Assembly (NCBI GenBank): GCA_965220415.1 | Contig: OZ244829.1 | Coordinates: 4,650,001-4,714,000 of the forward strand | DNA from: JAJDTR01 sp965220415 | Lineage (GTDB): Bacteria > Poribacteria > WGA-4E > JAJDTR01 | Direction: 5' to 3' | Length of the DNA: 64,000 nt | In this document: piece by piece, positions 52,294 through 61,879 of the stretch | Numbering within the stretch: position 1 is the stretch's first letter | How the letters are laid out: every line of letters begins with the position of its first letter | Program-made: the position numbers and the translations under genes | The notes under the pieces: model-generated | Database searches by the model: none | What the model saw: the letters and a program-made list of their open reading frames with translations, nothing else | Told to the model about the DNA's origin: nothing

Positions 52294-54539
52294 CACCCAA
52301 GACTCGCATCATTCTTCACTTCCTTATCCTGATGCTTGGCGCCGTATTGCGGGTCAGTGCGCAGGGTCAACTGCAAATCGAGGAAGATCGCGCCGCAATC
52401 GAAAATGCCCACCGCCTGTACTATTCGCGCCAATACGTAGAGGCAATCGCCGCCTATCAAAAGATTCTCAAAAGCGAGTTAACGAAGGCAACCAAGGATG
52501 AAGTCCGCATGAATATGGGACAATGCTTCGCCAAACGCGGAGATGACACCTTGGCTATTCGGACGTTCCAAGAGGTGATTGAGGACGACCCGAACGGATC
52601 GTACGCCACGCAGGCGACTCACCAAATCGGGAACCTCTTTGTCCGGCGGTACCAGTACAAGGAAGCCATCCTCGCCTGCAAAAAGCTGGCGGAGTCGTAT
52701 CCCAAAACGCGAACCTCCGCGCTTGCCGAATACTTAATCGCCCAATATTTCCACGCGCAGGGCAAGCGGGAGCTCGCGACGGAAGGCTATCGTCGTTTTC
52801 TTGAGGATTACCCGTCTTCGCCGTATTCGGTTAGCGCAATCTATAGTCTAATCATGCTCTACACCGAAGCCAAGAAATACGACGACGCCGAAGCGCTGAT
52901 CCGAAAGCAACTTCGCAAAAATCCAAAAGATACCGACATGATGGAGAAACTGGGCGATCTGTATAAGACTCAAGGCAAAAACGAGGAGGCGTTGAACCTC
53001 TACACCGCCGCGCTCGCGCACGCCCCGGAGGACATCAGCCTTCGCGAGAAACTCGGGGGATTGTACGCGGAAAAAGGACAGCTTGAACAGGCGATAGAGG
53101 AATGGACGCGCATTATCGAGGAGGATCCGGGAACCGCAAATCGGCACCGCCAAGCCGCCGAAATCTATCTGAAGCACCGGATGTATGACAAAGCGATCGA
53201 ATCTTATAACCAGGCTATCAAACTCGACCCGAGCAGCGCTTACCTGTATGCGCAACTCGCCGGCGTTTATAAGATTCAGGGTAAGGTTAATCTTGCCGTG
53301 GGGACGTGCCTCGAAGGGCTGCGCAAGGTGGAACTAGGCTATCACGGCAGGGAAACGCTCATCGAAGAGATTACCGAAATCTACGAGGGGGAACAGCGGG
53401 CGCGACTATTGGAGCAGGTCATCGCACAGGTGAAGAGCTATGTGACCAGAGACCGGCGGAATCCGAAATTCGTTTTGGCGCTTGCGGAACTCTATTTCTA
53501 TCACGAGCGGTTCGATCTTGCGCTTGAACAGTTTCGACGGTTACCGCAACTGTACGCTGCCGACAGAGGCACTATACTACAAAAATACGCCATCCTGCTT
53601 CAACGGGCGGAACACCCCGCCGCGGCGAGTTTCTTTCGCGCAATCATTGAGATTTTCCCGAACTCCGGGGTTGCCCGTAATTCGCGGCTACGGGTCGCGC
53701 GCCTGTATGAGCGTGCGGGACAACCGCGTGAGGCTATCGATATATTGACGAAGATGAAGGGAGTAAACGTGGACGCGGAAGCGCGCCTCCTCTTGGCGCA
53801 CCTGTGGCTGCACGGCGTCCACGATGTCGATGCCGCGTTACCCATCTATCAAGCCTTGATGAATCAGCCGCTGCCCGCTGCGGACAGAACGCAAGCCCAA
53901 CTCGGTGCCGCGGAGTGTTACCTGTTACAAGATCAGTACGGGGCGGCGCGTGAACTGCTGGAACGGATCGTGGATGGCGCACACCTTGGCGCGCCGGCTC
54001 AGAAACTCATCGGCGATTCCTATCTGTTTCAAGCCGATTTCGAGAAAGCCGCCGCCGAATATGGGAAGGTGCTCAAATTTTCATCGTCGGATGAATCGAG
54101 CAACGATGCGCTGGATCGGATGATTCTCATCCGGTCGAATTCGGACTATGTGAACGTCCCGTTGGAGGGCTATGTGCGCGGACTGAAAGCGAACCTGAAC
54201 GGCGAACCGGAGGAGGCGCTTCGAATTTGCCGCGAAACGATAGAGGCGTATCCCCAAGCCCTAATTGTTGACGACATGTGGCTGTTAATGGGAGAGATTC
54301 ACAAACGCCAAGGCAGGTATAGCGAGGCCATCGCGGCGTACGAGAAGGTCGTCGTAGACGGGGGGCTTACCGCCGCCGAGGGACTGAACGAGATTGCCGC
54401 CGTCTATCACCGGGGGCTGCGGGACACAAAGAAGGCGCTGCAAACCTACCGCCAGCTTGTCCGCGATTATCCGGAAAGCGTCATTGTCCCTTACGCGCGC
54501 CAGCAGGTGGACGCTCTGGCGAAACTCCAACCTAATTAA
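52290..54539 (+). CDS. Periplasmic TPR-repeat protein
   Basis: 749 residues. A signal peptide (to about residue 24, VSAQGQ) is followed by many TPR-type repeats, e.g. AIAAYQKILKSELTKATKDE, ALNLYTAALAHAPEDISLRE, AIESYNQAIKLDPSSAYLYA and AIAAYEKVVVDGGLTAAEGL. It resembles outer-membrane-complex scaffolds such as BamD/YbgF-like proteins but is much longer. Translationally coupled to the vWA protein. Confidence 0.87.
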   Translation: MTPKTRIILHFLILMLGAVLRVSAQGQLQIEEDRAAIENAHRLYYSRQYVEAIAAYQKILKSELTKATKDEVRMNMGQCFAKRGDDTLAIRTFQEVIEDDPNGSYATQATHQIGNLFVRRYQYKEAILACKKLAESYPKTRTSALAEYLIAQYFHAQGKRELATEGYRRFLEDYPSSPYSVSAIYSLIMLYTEAKKYDDAEALIRKQLRKNPKDTDMMEKLGDLYKTQGKNEEALNLYTAALAHAPEDISLREKLGGLYAEKGQLEQAIEEWTRIIEEDPGTANRHRQAAEIYLKHRMYDKAIESYNQAIKLDPSSAYLYAQLAGVYKIQGKVNLAVGTCLEGLRKVELGYHGRETLIEEITEIYEGEQRARLLEQVIAQVKSYVTRDRRNPKFVLALAELYFYHERFDLALEQFRRLPQLYAADRGTILQKYAILLQRAEHPAAASFFRAIIEIFPNSGVARNSRLRVARLYERAGQPREAIDILTKMKGVNVDAEARLLLAHLWLHGVHDVDAALPIYQALMNQPLPAADRTQAQLGAAECYLLQDQYGAARELLERIVDGAHLGAPAQKLIGDSYLFQADFEKAAAEYGKVLKFSSSDESSNDALDRMILIRSNSDYVNVPLEGYVRGLKANLNGEPEEALRICRETIEAYPQALIVDDMWLLMGEIHKRQGRYSEAIAAYEKVVVDGGLTAAEGLNEIAAVYHRGLRDTKKALQTYRQLVRDYPESVIVPYARQQVDALAKLQPN

Positions 54540-55126
54540 CATTATGTAGGGTGCGCTCCAGCGGAGTGAGGAGGTTGGTGCATACCTCGTGCTATTGACA
54601 TTTCACGGGATTTGCTATCAGGATCTACTATCGCCTTCACTATTCGTTCAGTTGATCACTCGCTATTCACTCGCTTGATCCTCTGGAGTGCAGACGCGAG
54701 GAGGAATCGTGTTCTATTGACATTTCACGGGATCTCTATCGCGCTCCTTGTCCAGTCGCTTGATCTATTCACTCGCTTGATCCGCTGGGGCATTTAGAGG
54801 CTGGTGCGCAGTGCGCACCCTACAGATGCTCCAACCGAACTAGCGAGAAACCGAGCGAATGACGAGTGAACAAGGAAGAAACTATACTTGACGCTGGTGA
54901 AAATTGCGTGTTTTCAAGCGTTTGGCGGTAGGTGCGGTTGGAAACCGCACCTACAGGGAACGCATGTCGCGACCGGGAGGTCGCTCCTACGACGAACCGG
55001 AAGATTCCGCCTCATAATTTATTGTTCATTCGCTTGATCCTCTGGGGCTTTTAGAGGCTGGTGCGCAGTGCGCACCCTACAGATGTACTAACGCGCTAAC
55101 GTCAAACAACCGGAGCACCTCCCCCT
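54540..55126. repeat. Repeat-filled gap between TPR and HD genes
   Basis: Contains GCTGGAGTG-type units with the CGTGCTATTGACAT tail (54546-54610, 54678-54730), a 36-bp module nested in another (54612-54680), GGTGCGCAGTGCGCACC hairpins (54803-54825, 55062-55080) and a GGTGCGGTTGGAAACCGCACC-type hairpin (54932-54952). No gene is seen. Confidence 0.75.
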
Positions 55127-56140
55127 ATGAACTACCGCGAAGTCCTCTCCGAACTTGAAAATCTGGTCAGCGAAACCTTCGACCTATGGGATCACAATCG
55201 CATCGGATTCCAGTGGCAGAACTACACTTGGAACCACACCATGCGCGTCCGCGCCATGAGTATCGAACTCGGTAAACGCGAGGGCGGCGATACCGCGAAA
55301 TTGGAGGTCGCCGGCACCCTGCACGACATCACCAAGCGATACGACGGCGAGATCCTCACGGACGAAGACGGAAAACGCGTTCTCGACCACAACGGATTCT
55401 GGCTCAACGAGCCCGTGGAACCTGTCCGAAGCAATGTCGTTACGCAACTGTACCACGACCACGACCTCTACGGACAAGTCCACCACGAGTCAGGCGCCGT
55501 CATCACGCAAAAGATTCTGGAGATGTACGATTTCGATCAGGACTTCGTCGACGCGGTTCGCGCCATCGTCCTCGCGCATCTGAAGCCGACCAACCTCAGC
55601 GGCGAAGATTATGACATGCTCTACCGCAACGTCGAGAACCAAATCCTATACGATGTGGATACCATCGACCCGAACCTCGGCTACACCGCCTTCTTCCGCA
55701 ACGTCCACATCCACTCCTATTTTGCCCTCCGACGCGGCGGGTTCGATCTCGAATCCTATGTCCGCGGCTTGCCTCGATTCGTTGACACGAAACAGGAATT
55801 TGTCGGTAAACTGCTCACCGAATCCGCGCGCGAAATTGCCGAGGCGCGCCAGGATCGTAAACGCGCCCTGTTCGCCGAAATGAATGCCGAACTCGACGAC
55901 ATTCCCACCAACCGAAAATACGGATTGCTCGGCGTAGTCGAGTATTTCGTCAGCGAGACCGAAGACCCCCACTTTGCCGATCAACTCGACCACCTCAAAA
56001 ACAGATGGATCCCGGAACGCCGCAAATGGATCGCCGAGTCGGAAAACAGCGCCGACGCCCGCGGCGCCGCATCCGCGGCGCTGGACCGCGTCATCAAATT
56101 CACGAAGCTGTTAGAGCGCGAAGCGCATGGGTTTATGTAG
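55127..56140 (+). CDS. HD-domain metal-dependent phosphohydrolase
   Basis: 337 residues. HD signature: H37 in NHTMRVRAMSIELG, H66-D67 in VAGTLHDITKRYDGE, HHESGAVI, and a later aspartate in NQILYDVDTIDPN. Such enzymes hydrolyse nucleotide or phosphate esters. A long helical C-terminus (about 230-337) follows. The codon use is more GC-rich than in the respiratory block. It lies between repeats and is not part of an operon. Confidence 0.82.
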   Translation: MNYREVLSELENLVSETFDLWDHNRIGFQWQNYTWNHTMRVRAMSIELGKREGGDTAKLEVAGTLHDITKRYDGEILTDEDGKRVLDHNGFWLNEPVEPVRSNVVTQLYHDHDLYGQVHHESGAVITQKILEMYDFDQDFVDAVRAIVLAHLKPTNLSGEDYDMLYRNVENQILYDVDTIDPNLGYTAFFRNVHIHSYFALRRGGFDLESYVRGLPRFVDTKQEFVGKLLTESAREIAEARQDRKRALFAEMNAELDDIPTNRKYGLLGVVEYFVSETEDPHFADQLDHLKNRWIPERRKWIAESENSADARGAASAALDRVIKFTKLLEREAHGFM

Positions 56141-56653
56141 GGTGGGCACAGCCCACCATTTCCGCCGCATTCCGTGAGTCAACCGTGCACGGTAGGCGAG
56201 TAACTCTTTGAGGTGATGTGCAGGCATTGCGGGCAGCTTTAAGTAGAATCAAAGGCTTGAGCGCGAAGCGCATGGCTTTATGTAGGGTGCGCACCGCGCA
56301 CCAGCCTTTAAGTCGTAGGGTGGGCACTACCCACCATTTCCACGGCATTGCGTGAGTCAACAACGCACGGTAGGCGAGTAACTCTTTGAGGTGATGTGCA
56401 GGAAATTCGGGAAACTTGGAGTAGAATCAAAGGCTGGTGCGCGGGGGATTTCTATCGCGCTTCTTATTCAGTCGCTTGATCGCACCCTACTTGGAGTAGA
56501 ATCAAAGGCTGGTGCGCAATGCGCACCCTACATATATTCGCATTTGGAGGCTGGTGCGCGGGGGATTTCTATCGCGCTCCCTATTCAGTCGCTTGATCGC
56601 ACCCTACAAACTACGAACTGTATTTTTCAAACGAGTTCTGAGACACAATAATT
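56141..56653. repeat. Repeat-filled gap before the RAYT gene
   Basis: Hairpins of the type GGTGGGCACAGCCCACC (56141-56157), GGTGCGCACCGCGCACC (56285-56301) and GGTGCGCAATGCGCACC (about 56512), separated by a direct repeat of about 60 bp containing GCACGGTAGGCGAGTAACTC (56190 and 56366), plus two hairpins split by GATC modules (56440-56490, 56555-56608). No gene is seen. Confidence 0.75.
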
Positions 56654-57232
56654 ATGCCAGAATACCGACGCACCCATATACCCGGCGGGAAATACTTTCT
56701 TACATTACTAACGTACAACCGTGCACCACTCTTTAAAGCGCCGGAGAATGTCGCACGCTTGCGCGAAGCGATAAAGATGGTCAAATCGGAGATGCCTTTT
56801 GACATCGTGGGCGCCGTAATCCTACCCGATCATCTCCACTTTATCTGGGCACTGCCGCCTGACGACGAAGCGTATCCAACGCGCGTCGGTCGGTTAAAAG
56901 CGTTGTTTACCAAGCAGCTTCCCATAAATCAGCGGCCTGCGACATCCCTTCCAAAGTCACGACGCAAACGACGCGAAACCGGTGTTTGGCAGCGACGGTT
57001 TTGGGAACACGCTCTGCGCAATGAAGACGACTTCAAGCGCCATCTAGATTACATCCATTATAATCCTGTGAAACACGGATATTCACGATGTCCACATTCG
57101 TGGCCGTCGTCAAGTTTTCACCAATGGGTGGAAAAGGGCGGCTATAGTTCAGATTGGTGTTGTAGATGCGAAGAAAGGTTACCTAAAATACCAGATTTTA
57201 CGCACATTGAGCGGAGCGTCGGAGAGCTGTAG
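56654..57232 (+). CDS. REP-associated tyrosine transposase (RAYT, Y1 superfamily)
   Basis: 192 residues. MPEYRRTHIPGGKYFLTLLT opening, HUH metal-binding motif H60-L-H62 in LPDHLHFIWALPP, and catalytic tyrosine Y133 in RHLDYIHYNPVKHG, the RAYT pattern. RAYTs cut and join single-stranded DNA at REP-type hairpins. The gene is intact and is surrounded on both sides by palindromic repeats, with the first hairpin-related sequence starting directly after the stop codon. Confidence 0.88.
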   Translation: MPEYRRTHIPGGKYFLTLLTYNRAPLFKAPENVARLREAIKMVKSEMPFDIVGAVILPDHLHFIWALPPDDEAYPTRVGRLKALFTKQLPINQRPATSLPKSRRKRRETGVWQRRFWEHALRNEDDFKRHLDYIHYNPVKHGYSRCPHSWPSSSFHQWVEKGGYSSDWCCRCEERLPKIPDFTHIERSVGEL

Positions 57233-57295
57233 GGTGCGATGAAGTTGTAGGGTGCGCAGGGATCTCTATCGCGCTCCTTATCCAGTCGCTTGATC

Positions 57296-57803
57296 GCACC
57301 AGCATCTAATAGCCCGGGAAGGCGGAGGGTGTATCTAATCACCTGAACTCTGTCCATGTAAGCGCCAGCGAGGATTGAGGAGTGAGCAACCGGTGAAGAA
57401 AAAAGGCTGGTGCGCGGTGCGCACCCTACAACTGCTGGATGGTGAGCGCGATAGAAATCCCGTGCGCACCAGCATCTAATAGCCTGGAAGGCGGAGGGTG
57501 TATCTAATCACCTCAACTCTGCCCATGTAAGCGCCAGCGAGGATTGAGGAGTGAGCAACCGGTGAAGAAAAAAGGCTGGTGCGCGGTGCGCACCCTACAA
57601 CTGCTGGATGGTGAGCGCGATAGAAATCCCGTGCGCACCAGCATCTAATAGCCTGGAAGGCGGAGGGTGTATCTAATCACCTCAACTCTTTCCATGTAAA
57701 CGCCAGCGAGGATTGAGGAGTGAGCAACCGGTGAAGAAAAAAGGCTGGTGCGCGGGGGATTTCTATCGCGCTTCTTATCCAGTCGCTTGATCGCACCCTA
57801 CAG
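57296..57803 (+). repeat. Three tandem repeats of about 170 bp next to the RAYT gene
   Basis: Units start with GCACCAGCATCTAATAGCC at 57296, 57466 and 57635 (periods 170 and 169 bp). Each contains AGGCGGAGGGTGTATCTAAT, a GAGTGAGCAACCGGTG part and a GGTGCGCGGTGCGCACC hairpin. In the third unit the hairpin is split by a GATC module, and the first unit is also preceded by a split hairpin. Confidence 0.85.
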
Positions 57804-57931
57804 GTTGATTTTTGTTGGGTGTTAGATGTGCGGGGTTAGGGTGTTTCGATACACCTTGCGTCTTTCCGTGATTTTTAGATGCTGGTGCGCGGTGCGCACC
57901 CTACATAGCTGGAGTGCGGGGCCTGCCGCAA
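57804..57931. other. Short gap with one hairpin
   Basis: Contains GGTGCGCGGTGCGCACC (about 57884-57900) and no gene; it separates the tandem repeats from the convergent lipoprotein gene. Confidence 0.4.
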
Positions 57932-58432
57932 CTAAAACCCCGTGACCGCGCTGTAAATCTGGGTTTCGTTCAGTGTATCCATAAAGGGGCCCTGCTTCTC
58001 CGTTTGAACCGTGACCGTCAAAATCCCGTTGTTCGTGTCACGTTCCTCATCGTTGGTAATCATCGAATGCGGCACCTCGCCGCGCAATAGCCGGTACGGG
58101 CTGTCCGGATCTCGAGACCAACGTAAATCGAAGAGCCGCCCCTCATAAACCTTAATCCCTTGCGCGCCTCCGCGAATCGAATAAATCTTGACGTTCGTGG
58201 TGAACTCCGACTCCGAAATCGCGCTCACCCCGATCTGCGGTGTCAAGATACTCGGATCCCACAACAGCCGATTCCCTCGATCATTCGTCAGGTAGACACG
58301 GATATCCAGCCGCCCGAGCCGAGAGATTGACTCAACCTCGATCCCTTCGAAATTCTGAATCCGACCGGAGTCGCAGCTAAACAACACGAGCGCGCATCCC
58401 AATACCATCCATCCCAATGAAAGTCGATACAT
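57932..58432 (-). CDS. Lipoprotein of unknown function
   Basis: 166 residues. A signal peptide ends in lipobox VLFSC. The mature part is a predicted beta-rich domain with DIRVYLTNDRGNRLLWDPSI and NNGILTVTVQTEK. GGGAGGAG precedes the ATG on the minus strand. It is one of only two minus-strand genes in the window. The family is not recognised. Confidence 0.7.
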   Translation of the reverse strand: MYRLSLGWMVLGCALVLFSCDSGRIQNFEGIEVESISRLGRLDIRVYLTNDRGNRLLWDPSILTPQIGVSAISESEFTTNVKIYSIRGGAQGIKVYEGRLFDLRWSRDPDSPYRLLRGEVPHSMITNDEERDTNNGILTVTVQTEKQGPFMDTLNETQIYSAVTGF

Positions 58433-59096
58433 CTTACTCCTCCCGGAATCCGTACTATATAATTAATGTATAACCGCTGCAAAAAATTGATGATACCATC
58501 TCTCCGATTGCGCTGTCAACACAACACAGAATGGGATGCAGGGGAAAAGTCTCTAAGATTAACGATCATTGACGAATTTCGTTCAACCCAACCTACGCCC
58601 CCTGAAAGAATTATTCCGATAGGGATAATGGGGTGCTATCAAGTAACACACCACATTGCACAGGATCTACTATCGCACTCGCTATCCACTCGTTTGATCC
58701 GCTGGAGTGCGGGACTCTGGACATGTCGCATTCTATTGACATTGGGGATCTCTATCGCACTCGCTATTCACTCGCTTGATCCTCTGGATCGAGGAAAGGG
58801 ACTCCGAATAGAACGTGTTACTTGGTGAAAGAATTATTCCGACAGGGATAATGGGATCTCTATCGATCAACTGAGTGAATAGCGAAGGCGATAGTAAGTC
58901 TTGATCGCTATTCACTCGTTTGATCGCACCCTACAAATGTACTGGCCACTGCACTTAAACTGCTTTTCCCTTGCTATCCCGACCGTGCATCGGCTAAACT
59001 AACTCCGACCCAAAAATCGTCCTAACCCACGTTTTTATACTCTGCGTTGGGTATTATTGCGCTTTCTTTCCCGGTAATTACTGTTTGTAATAGTGA
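58433..59096. repeat. Repeat-filled gap upstream of the methyltransferase
   Basis: Two copies of a GAATTATTCCGATAGGGATA-type unit (58600 and 58830), GATC modules including one inserted in reverse orientation inside another (58865-58906), and a partial GCGTTGGGTATTATTGCGC unit (from 59038). No gene is seen. Confidence 0.7.
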
Positions 59097-59202
59097 TTGT
59101 AGGGTGGGCACTGCCCACCATTCCAATCAGTTTAGGATAAATGGTTGGCTCCCCTGGCGCGCAACGTGACCGCGTTGATGGTGGGCAGTGCCCACCCTAC
59201 AA
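59097..59202 (+). repeat. 106-bp double-hairpin unit, left copy
   Basis: Starts TTGTAGGGTGGGCACTGCCC and ends GGGCAGTGCCCACCCTACAA; each end is itself a hairpin (GGTGGGCACTGCCCACC) and the two are inverted to each other. The reverse complement of 60005-60110 matches this unit at 102 of 106 positions by hand comparison. Confidence 0.9.
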
Positions 59203-59223
59203 ATGTACTGACCACTGCTTTCC

Positions 59224-60003
59224 ATGTCCCGACTCATTGCATTCATAACCCGTTACCTATACGCCGCGCTCTCCTGCCTCTACCTCTTCACGCTGGGCGC
59301 GCTCCGCGAAAAAAACCGGCTGCTCATCTCGTCAATCTGCGACCACTTCGGCTACGGCGAAAAATCGCCGGTAGCGCTGCTCCCTAAAGTTGAAATCTCT
59401 GAAGTTGCCCCCGAACACCTTCCCATCCAAATCCGCGAACCGGTTGAAGCCGACGGCAACATCTCCCTTGTCGAAATTGCCGTTATCTCCAAGCTGATCA
59501 GATCGCGAGATCCCGCCGTAATCTTCGAGATCGGCACCTTCGACGGGCGGACAACCCTAAACATGGCGGCTAACTCCCCTCCGGACGCCAAGGTTTACAC
59601 GCTGGATCTGCCGAGCCAATCCCGAACCGAACTGCCGATCGACCCGGGCGAGGAGAAATATATAGACAAAGATGCCTCGGGTACCCGGTTCGCCGGTACC
59701 GACTGCGAGGCGAAAATCACCCAACTCTACGGCGATTCCGCCGCGTTCGACTTTTCGCCCTATTACGATACGGTAGACGCGGTATTTGTGGACGGCGCCC
59801 ACTCCTACGAGTACGTGCTCCACGATTCGCGGCAGGCGATCAAACTCCTGAGAGGCGGGAAGGGTTTGATTTTGTGGCACGATTATGATAAGATTTGGTG
59901 GAGCGGATTGACCCGAGCCTTGAACGAACTCTACACGGAACAACCGGAATTCAGTGGTGTGAAGCACATCGACGGTACCTCGCTGGTCTGCCTTATTCGA
60001 TAG
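59224..60003 (+). CDS. Class I SAM-dependent methyltransferase with N-terminal membrane segment
   Basis: 259 residues. A hydrophobic segment (about 8-28) precedes a Methyltransf_24-like Rossmann domain: motif I IFEIGTFDGRTTLNMAANS, motif II VYTLDLPSQ, and DAVFVDGAHSYEYVLHDSRQ with GLILWHDYDKIWW. Family members methylate small molecules or sugars. The gene is bracketed by inverted copies of a 106-bp unit 22 bp upstream and directly at its 3' end, like the cargo of a small composite element. Confidence 0.85.
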   Translation: MSRLIAFITRYLYAALSCLYLFTLGALREKNRLLISSICDHFGYGEKSPVALLPKVEISEVAPEHLPIQIREPVEADGNISLVEIAVISKLIRSRDPAVIFEIGTFDGRTTLNMAANSPPDAKVYTLDLPSQSRTELPIDPGEEKYIDKDASGTRFAGTDCEAKITQLYGDSAAFDFSPYYDTVDAVFVDGAHSYEYVLHDSRQAIKLLRGGKGLILWHDYDKIWWSGLTRALNELYTEQPEFSGVKHIDGTSLVCLIR

Positions 60004-60004
60004 A

Positions 60005-60110
60005 TTGTAGGGTGGGCACTGCCCACCATCAACGCGGTCACGTTGCGCGCCAAGTGAGCCAACCATTTATCCCAAACTGATCGGAATGGTGGGCAGTGCC
60101 CACCCTACAA
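60005..60110 (-). repeat. 106-bp double-hairpin unit, right copy (inverted)
   Basis: Same length and ends as the left copy at 59097 but in opposite orientation. It begins directly after the methyltransferase stop codon. Confidence 0.9.
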
Positions 60111-60904
60111 TTACCGCCTATCGCCATCGGGATAGGATCCGTTGAAAACACGCAATTTCCAGCGGTGTGAAGTATAGAACGTGTTGCTTGTTGAACGAAT
60201 TATTCCGACAGGGATAATGGGGGCTATCAAGTAACACACCACATTGCACTCCTCTGGAGTGCGGAAATTTGGACGTATCGCGATTCTATTGACATTGCAC
60301 TCCGCTGGAGTGAGGAGGTTGGTGCATATCTCGTGCTATTGACATTGGGGATCTCTATCGATCAACTGACTGAATAGGGAAGGCGATAGAACATCCTGCT
60401 CATTATCCATTCGCTTGATCTCCGCTGGAGTGCAGACGCGAGGAGTAATCGTGTTCTATTGGCATCATAGGACTTGCGTAGCACCAGCAGGTCGGGAATC
60501 GGAGTTCCCTCGTGCAAGAGTCGCGACCTGGAGATCGCGGGATCTCTATCGCACTCGCTATCCGCTCGTTTGATCCTACAGAAGACGCAATTTCTGACAG
60601 CGCGGAGTATAATAGGACTTGCGTAGCCCATCAGGTCGGGAATCGGAGTTCCCTCCTACAGGGATCGCGACCTGGAGATTGCTCCTGGTGTTTTTAAAGG
60701 CTGGTGCGCAGGGGATCTCTATCGCCCTCCTTAATCAGTCGGTTGATCGCACCCTACAACTGTGGGAGGGGATTTCGAACCTCGACGGGTGCGTTTCGTG
60801 TTGTAACGCAATCGTAAGTTTCAACGTACTTATTAACGTACTTATTACTGAACAATCATCATTGCCACCTACTAGCCACTAATCACTAGCCACTGCCTTT
60901 CGCC
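60111..60904. repeat. Repeat-filled gap before ferrochelatase
   Basis: A third GAATTATTCCGACAGGGATA unit (60200), several GCTGGAGTG units, a GATC module inserted in reverse orientation in another (60355-60400), two GGTCGGGAATCGGAG/GCGACCTGGAGATCGC units (60490-60540, 60630-60690) and a split hairpin (60700-60760). No gene is seen. Confidence 0.7.
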
Positions 60905-61879
60905 ATGCCCCAACACGATTTTGATTCCGTACTCCTCGTCGCATTCGGCGGTCCCACCCCCGGCTGCTGCAACAAATATAACCCCTGTCCCGGCGAAGGC
61001 TTCTGTTTCGTCGAAGGTATCGCGGGCACGTCGCCGTCCAAAGCCCAGCGCGTCAGGGAGGTCGCGGAGCACTATGTCCAACTCGGCGGATTCTCGCCGT
61101 TCAACGAACTGACGATGAAACAGGCCGAATCGCTCGGCGCCGCGCTCGCCGAGAGAGGTGTCGACGTTCCCGTCTACGCCGGATTTCGTCACTGGTCTCC
61201 GTACTTGAGCGAAATCATCCCGCGAATGGTGGATAACGGTCACCGGGACATCCTCGCAATCATTATGGCGCCGCACCAGTCCAAAGTCAGTTGGGACTGG
61301 TACCAGCAGACCGTAGCCGACGCCGTCGATAGCCTCACGGGACAGAAACCCGCCGTGAACTACGTTGATCCGTGGTTCCGGCGGAGGGGTTACATCACGG
61401 CGATCGCCGAACTCATCCGCGAGGCGTGCAAAGATCTCGATCGCTCCGAAGTCGACGAATCCGCGCTCGTTTTCACGGCGCACGCTATCCCGCATTCCGC
61501 CGCCAAGGCGTCACCCTATACCCGGCAATTTAGCCGCACTGCCGGGCTGGTGGCGGCTCAACTCGGTCGGGAGGTATTCGATCTTGCTTACCAAAGTGGC
61601 CCCCCGAATCCGCCCGTCCCCTGGACGCAGCCCGATATCAACGACCTCATCCTCGAACGCTATCGCAATCGCGTCCAAACCGTCATCGCGTCCCCGATCG
61701 GCTTCCTGTGCGACCACGTCGAAGTGCTCTACGACCTCGACCGCGAAGCCCAAGCCACCGCCGCGGGTTACGGCATCAATTTCATCCGTGCCGGCACCGT
61801 GGGAACCCATCCCGCCTTCATCGACATGCTCGCCGACCTGTGCTGCGACCAAGCCCACACGGAACATCCCACGGAATGA
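60905..61879 (+). CDS. hemH: Ferrochelatase (coproporphyrin or protoporphyrin type)
   Basis: 324 residues. Inserts iron into the porphyrin. VLLVAFGGPTPG opening, APHQSKVSWDWY, the catalytic histidine H193 in VFTAHAIPHSAAK, and GFLCDHVEVLYDLD with the metal-side glutamate (about E270) are present. Together with the HemQ-like gene at 41162 the coproporphyrin-dependent route is likely. An unusual cysteine cluster (C21, C22, C28, C34) lies in a short insert of the N-terminal loop. Codon use is GC-rich, as in the neighbouring HD gene. Confidence 0.9.
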   Translation: MPQHDFDSVLLVAFGGPTPGCCNKYNPCPGEGFCFVEGIAGTSPSKAQRVREVAEHYVQLGGFSPFNELTMKQAESLGAALAERGVDVPVYAGFRHWSPYLSEIIPRMVDNGHRDILAIIMAPHQSKVSWDWYQQTVADAVDSLTGQKPAVNYVDPWFRRRGYITAIAELIREACKDLDRSEVDESALVFTAHAIPHSAAKASPYTRQFSRTAGLVAAQLGREVFDLAYQSGPPNPPVPWTQPDINDLILERYRNRVQTVIASPIGFLCDHVEVLYDLDREAQATAAGYGINFIRAGTVGTHPAFIDMLADLCCDQAHTEHPTE

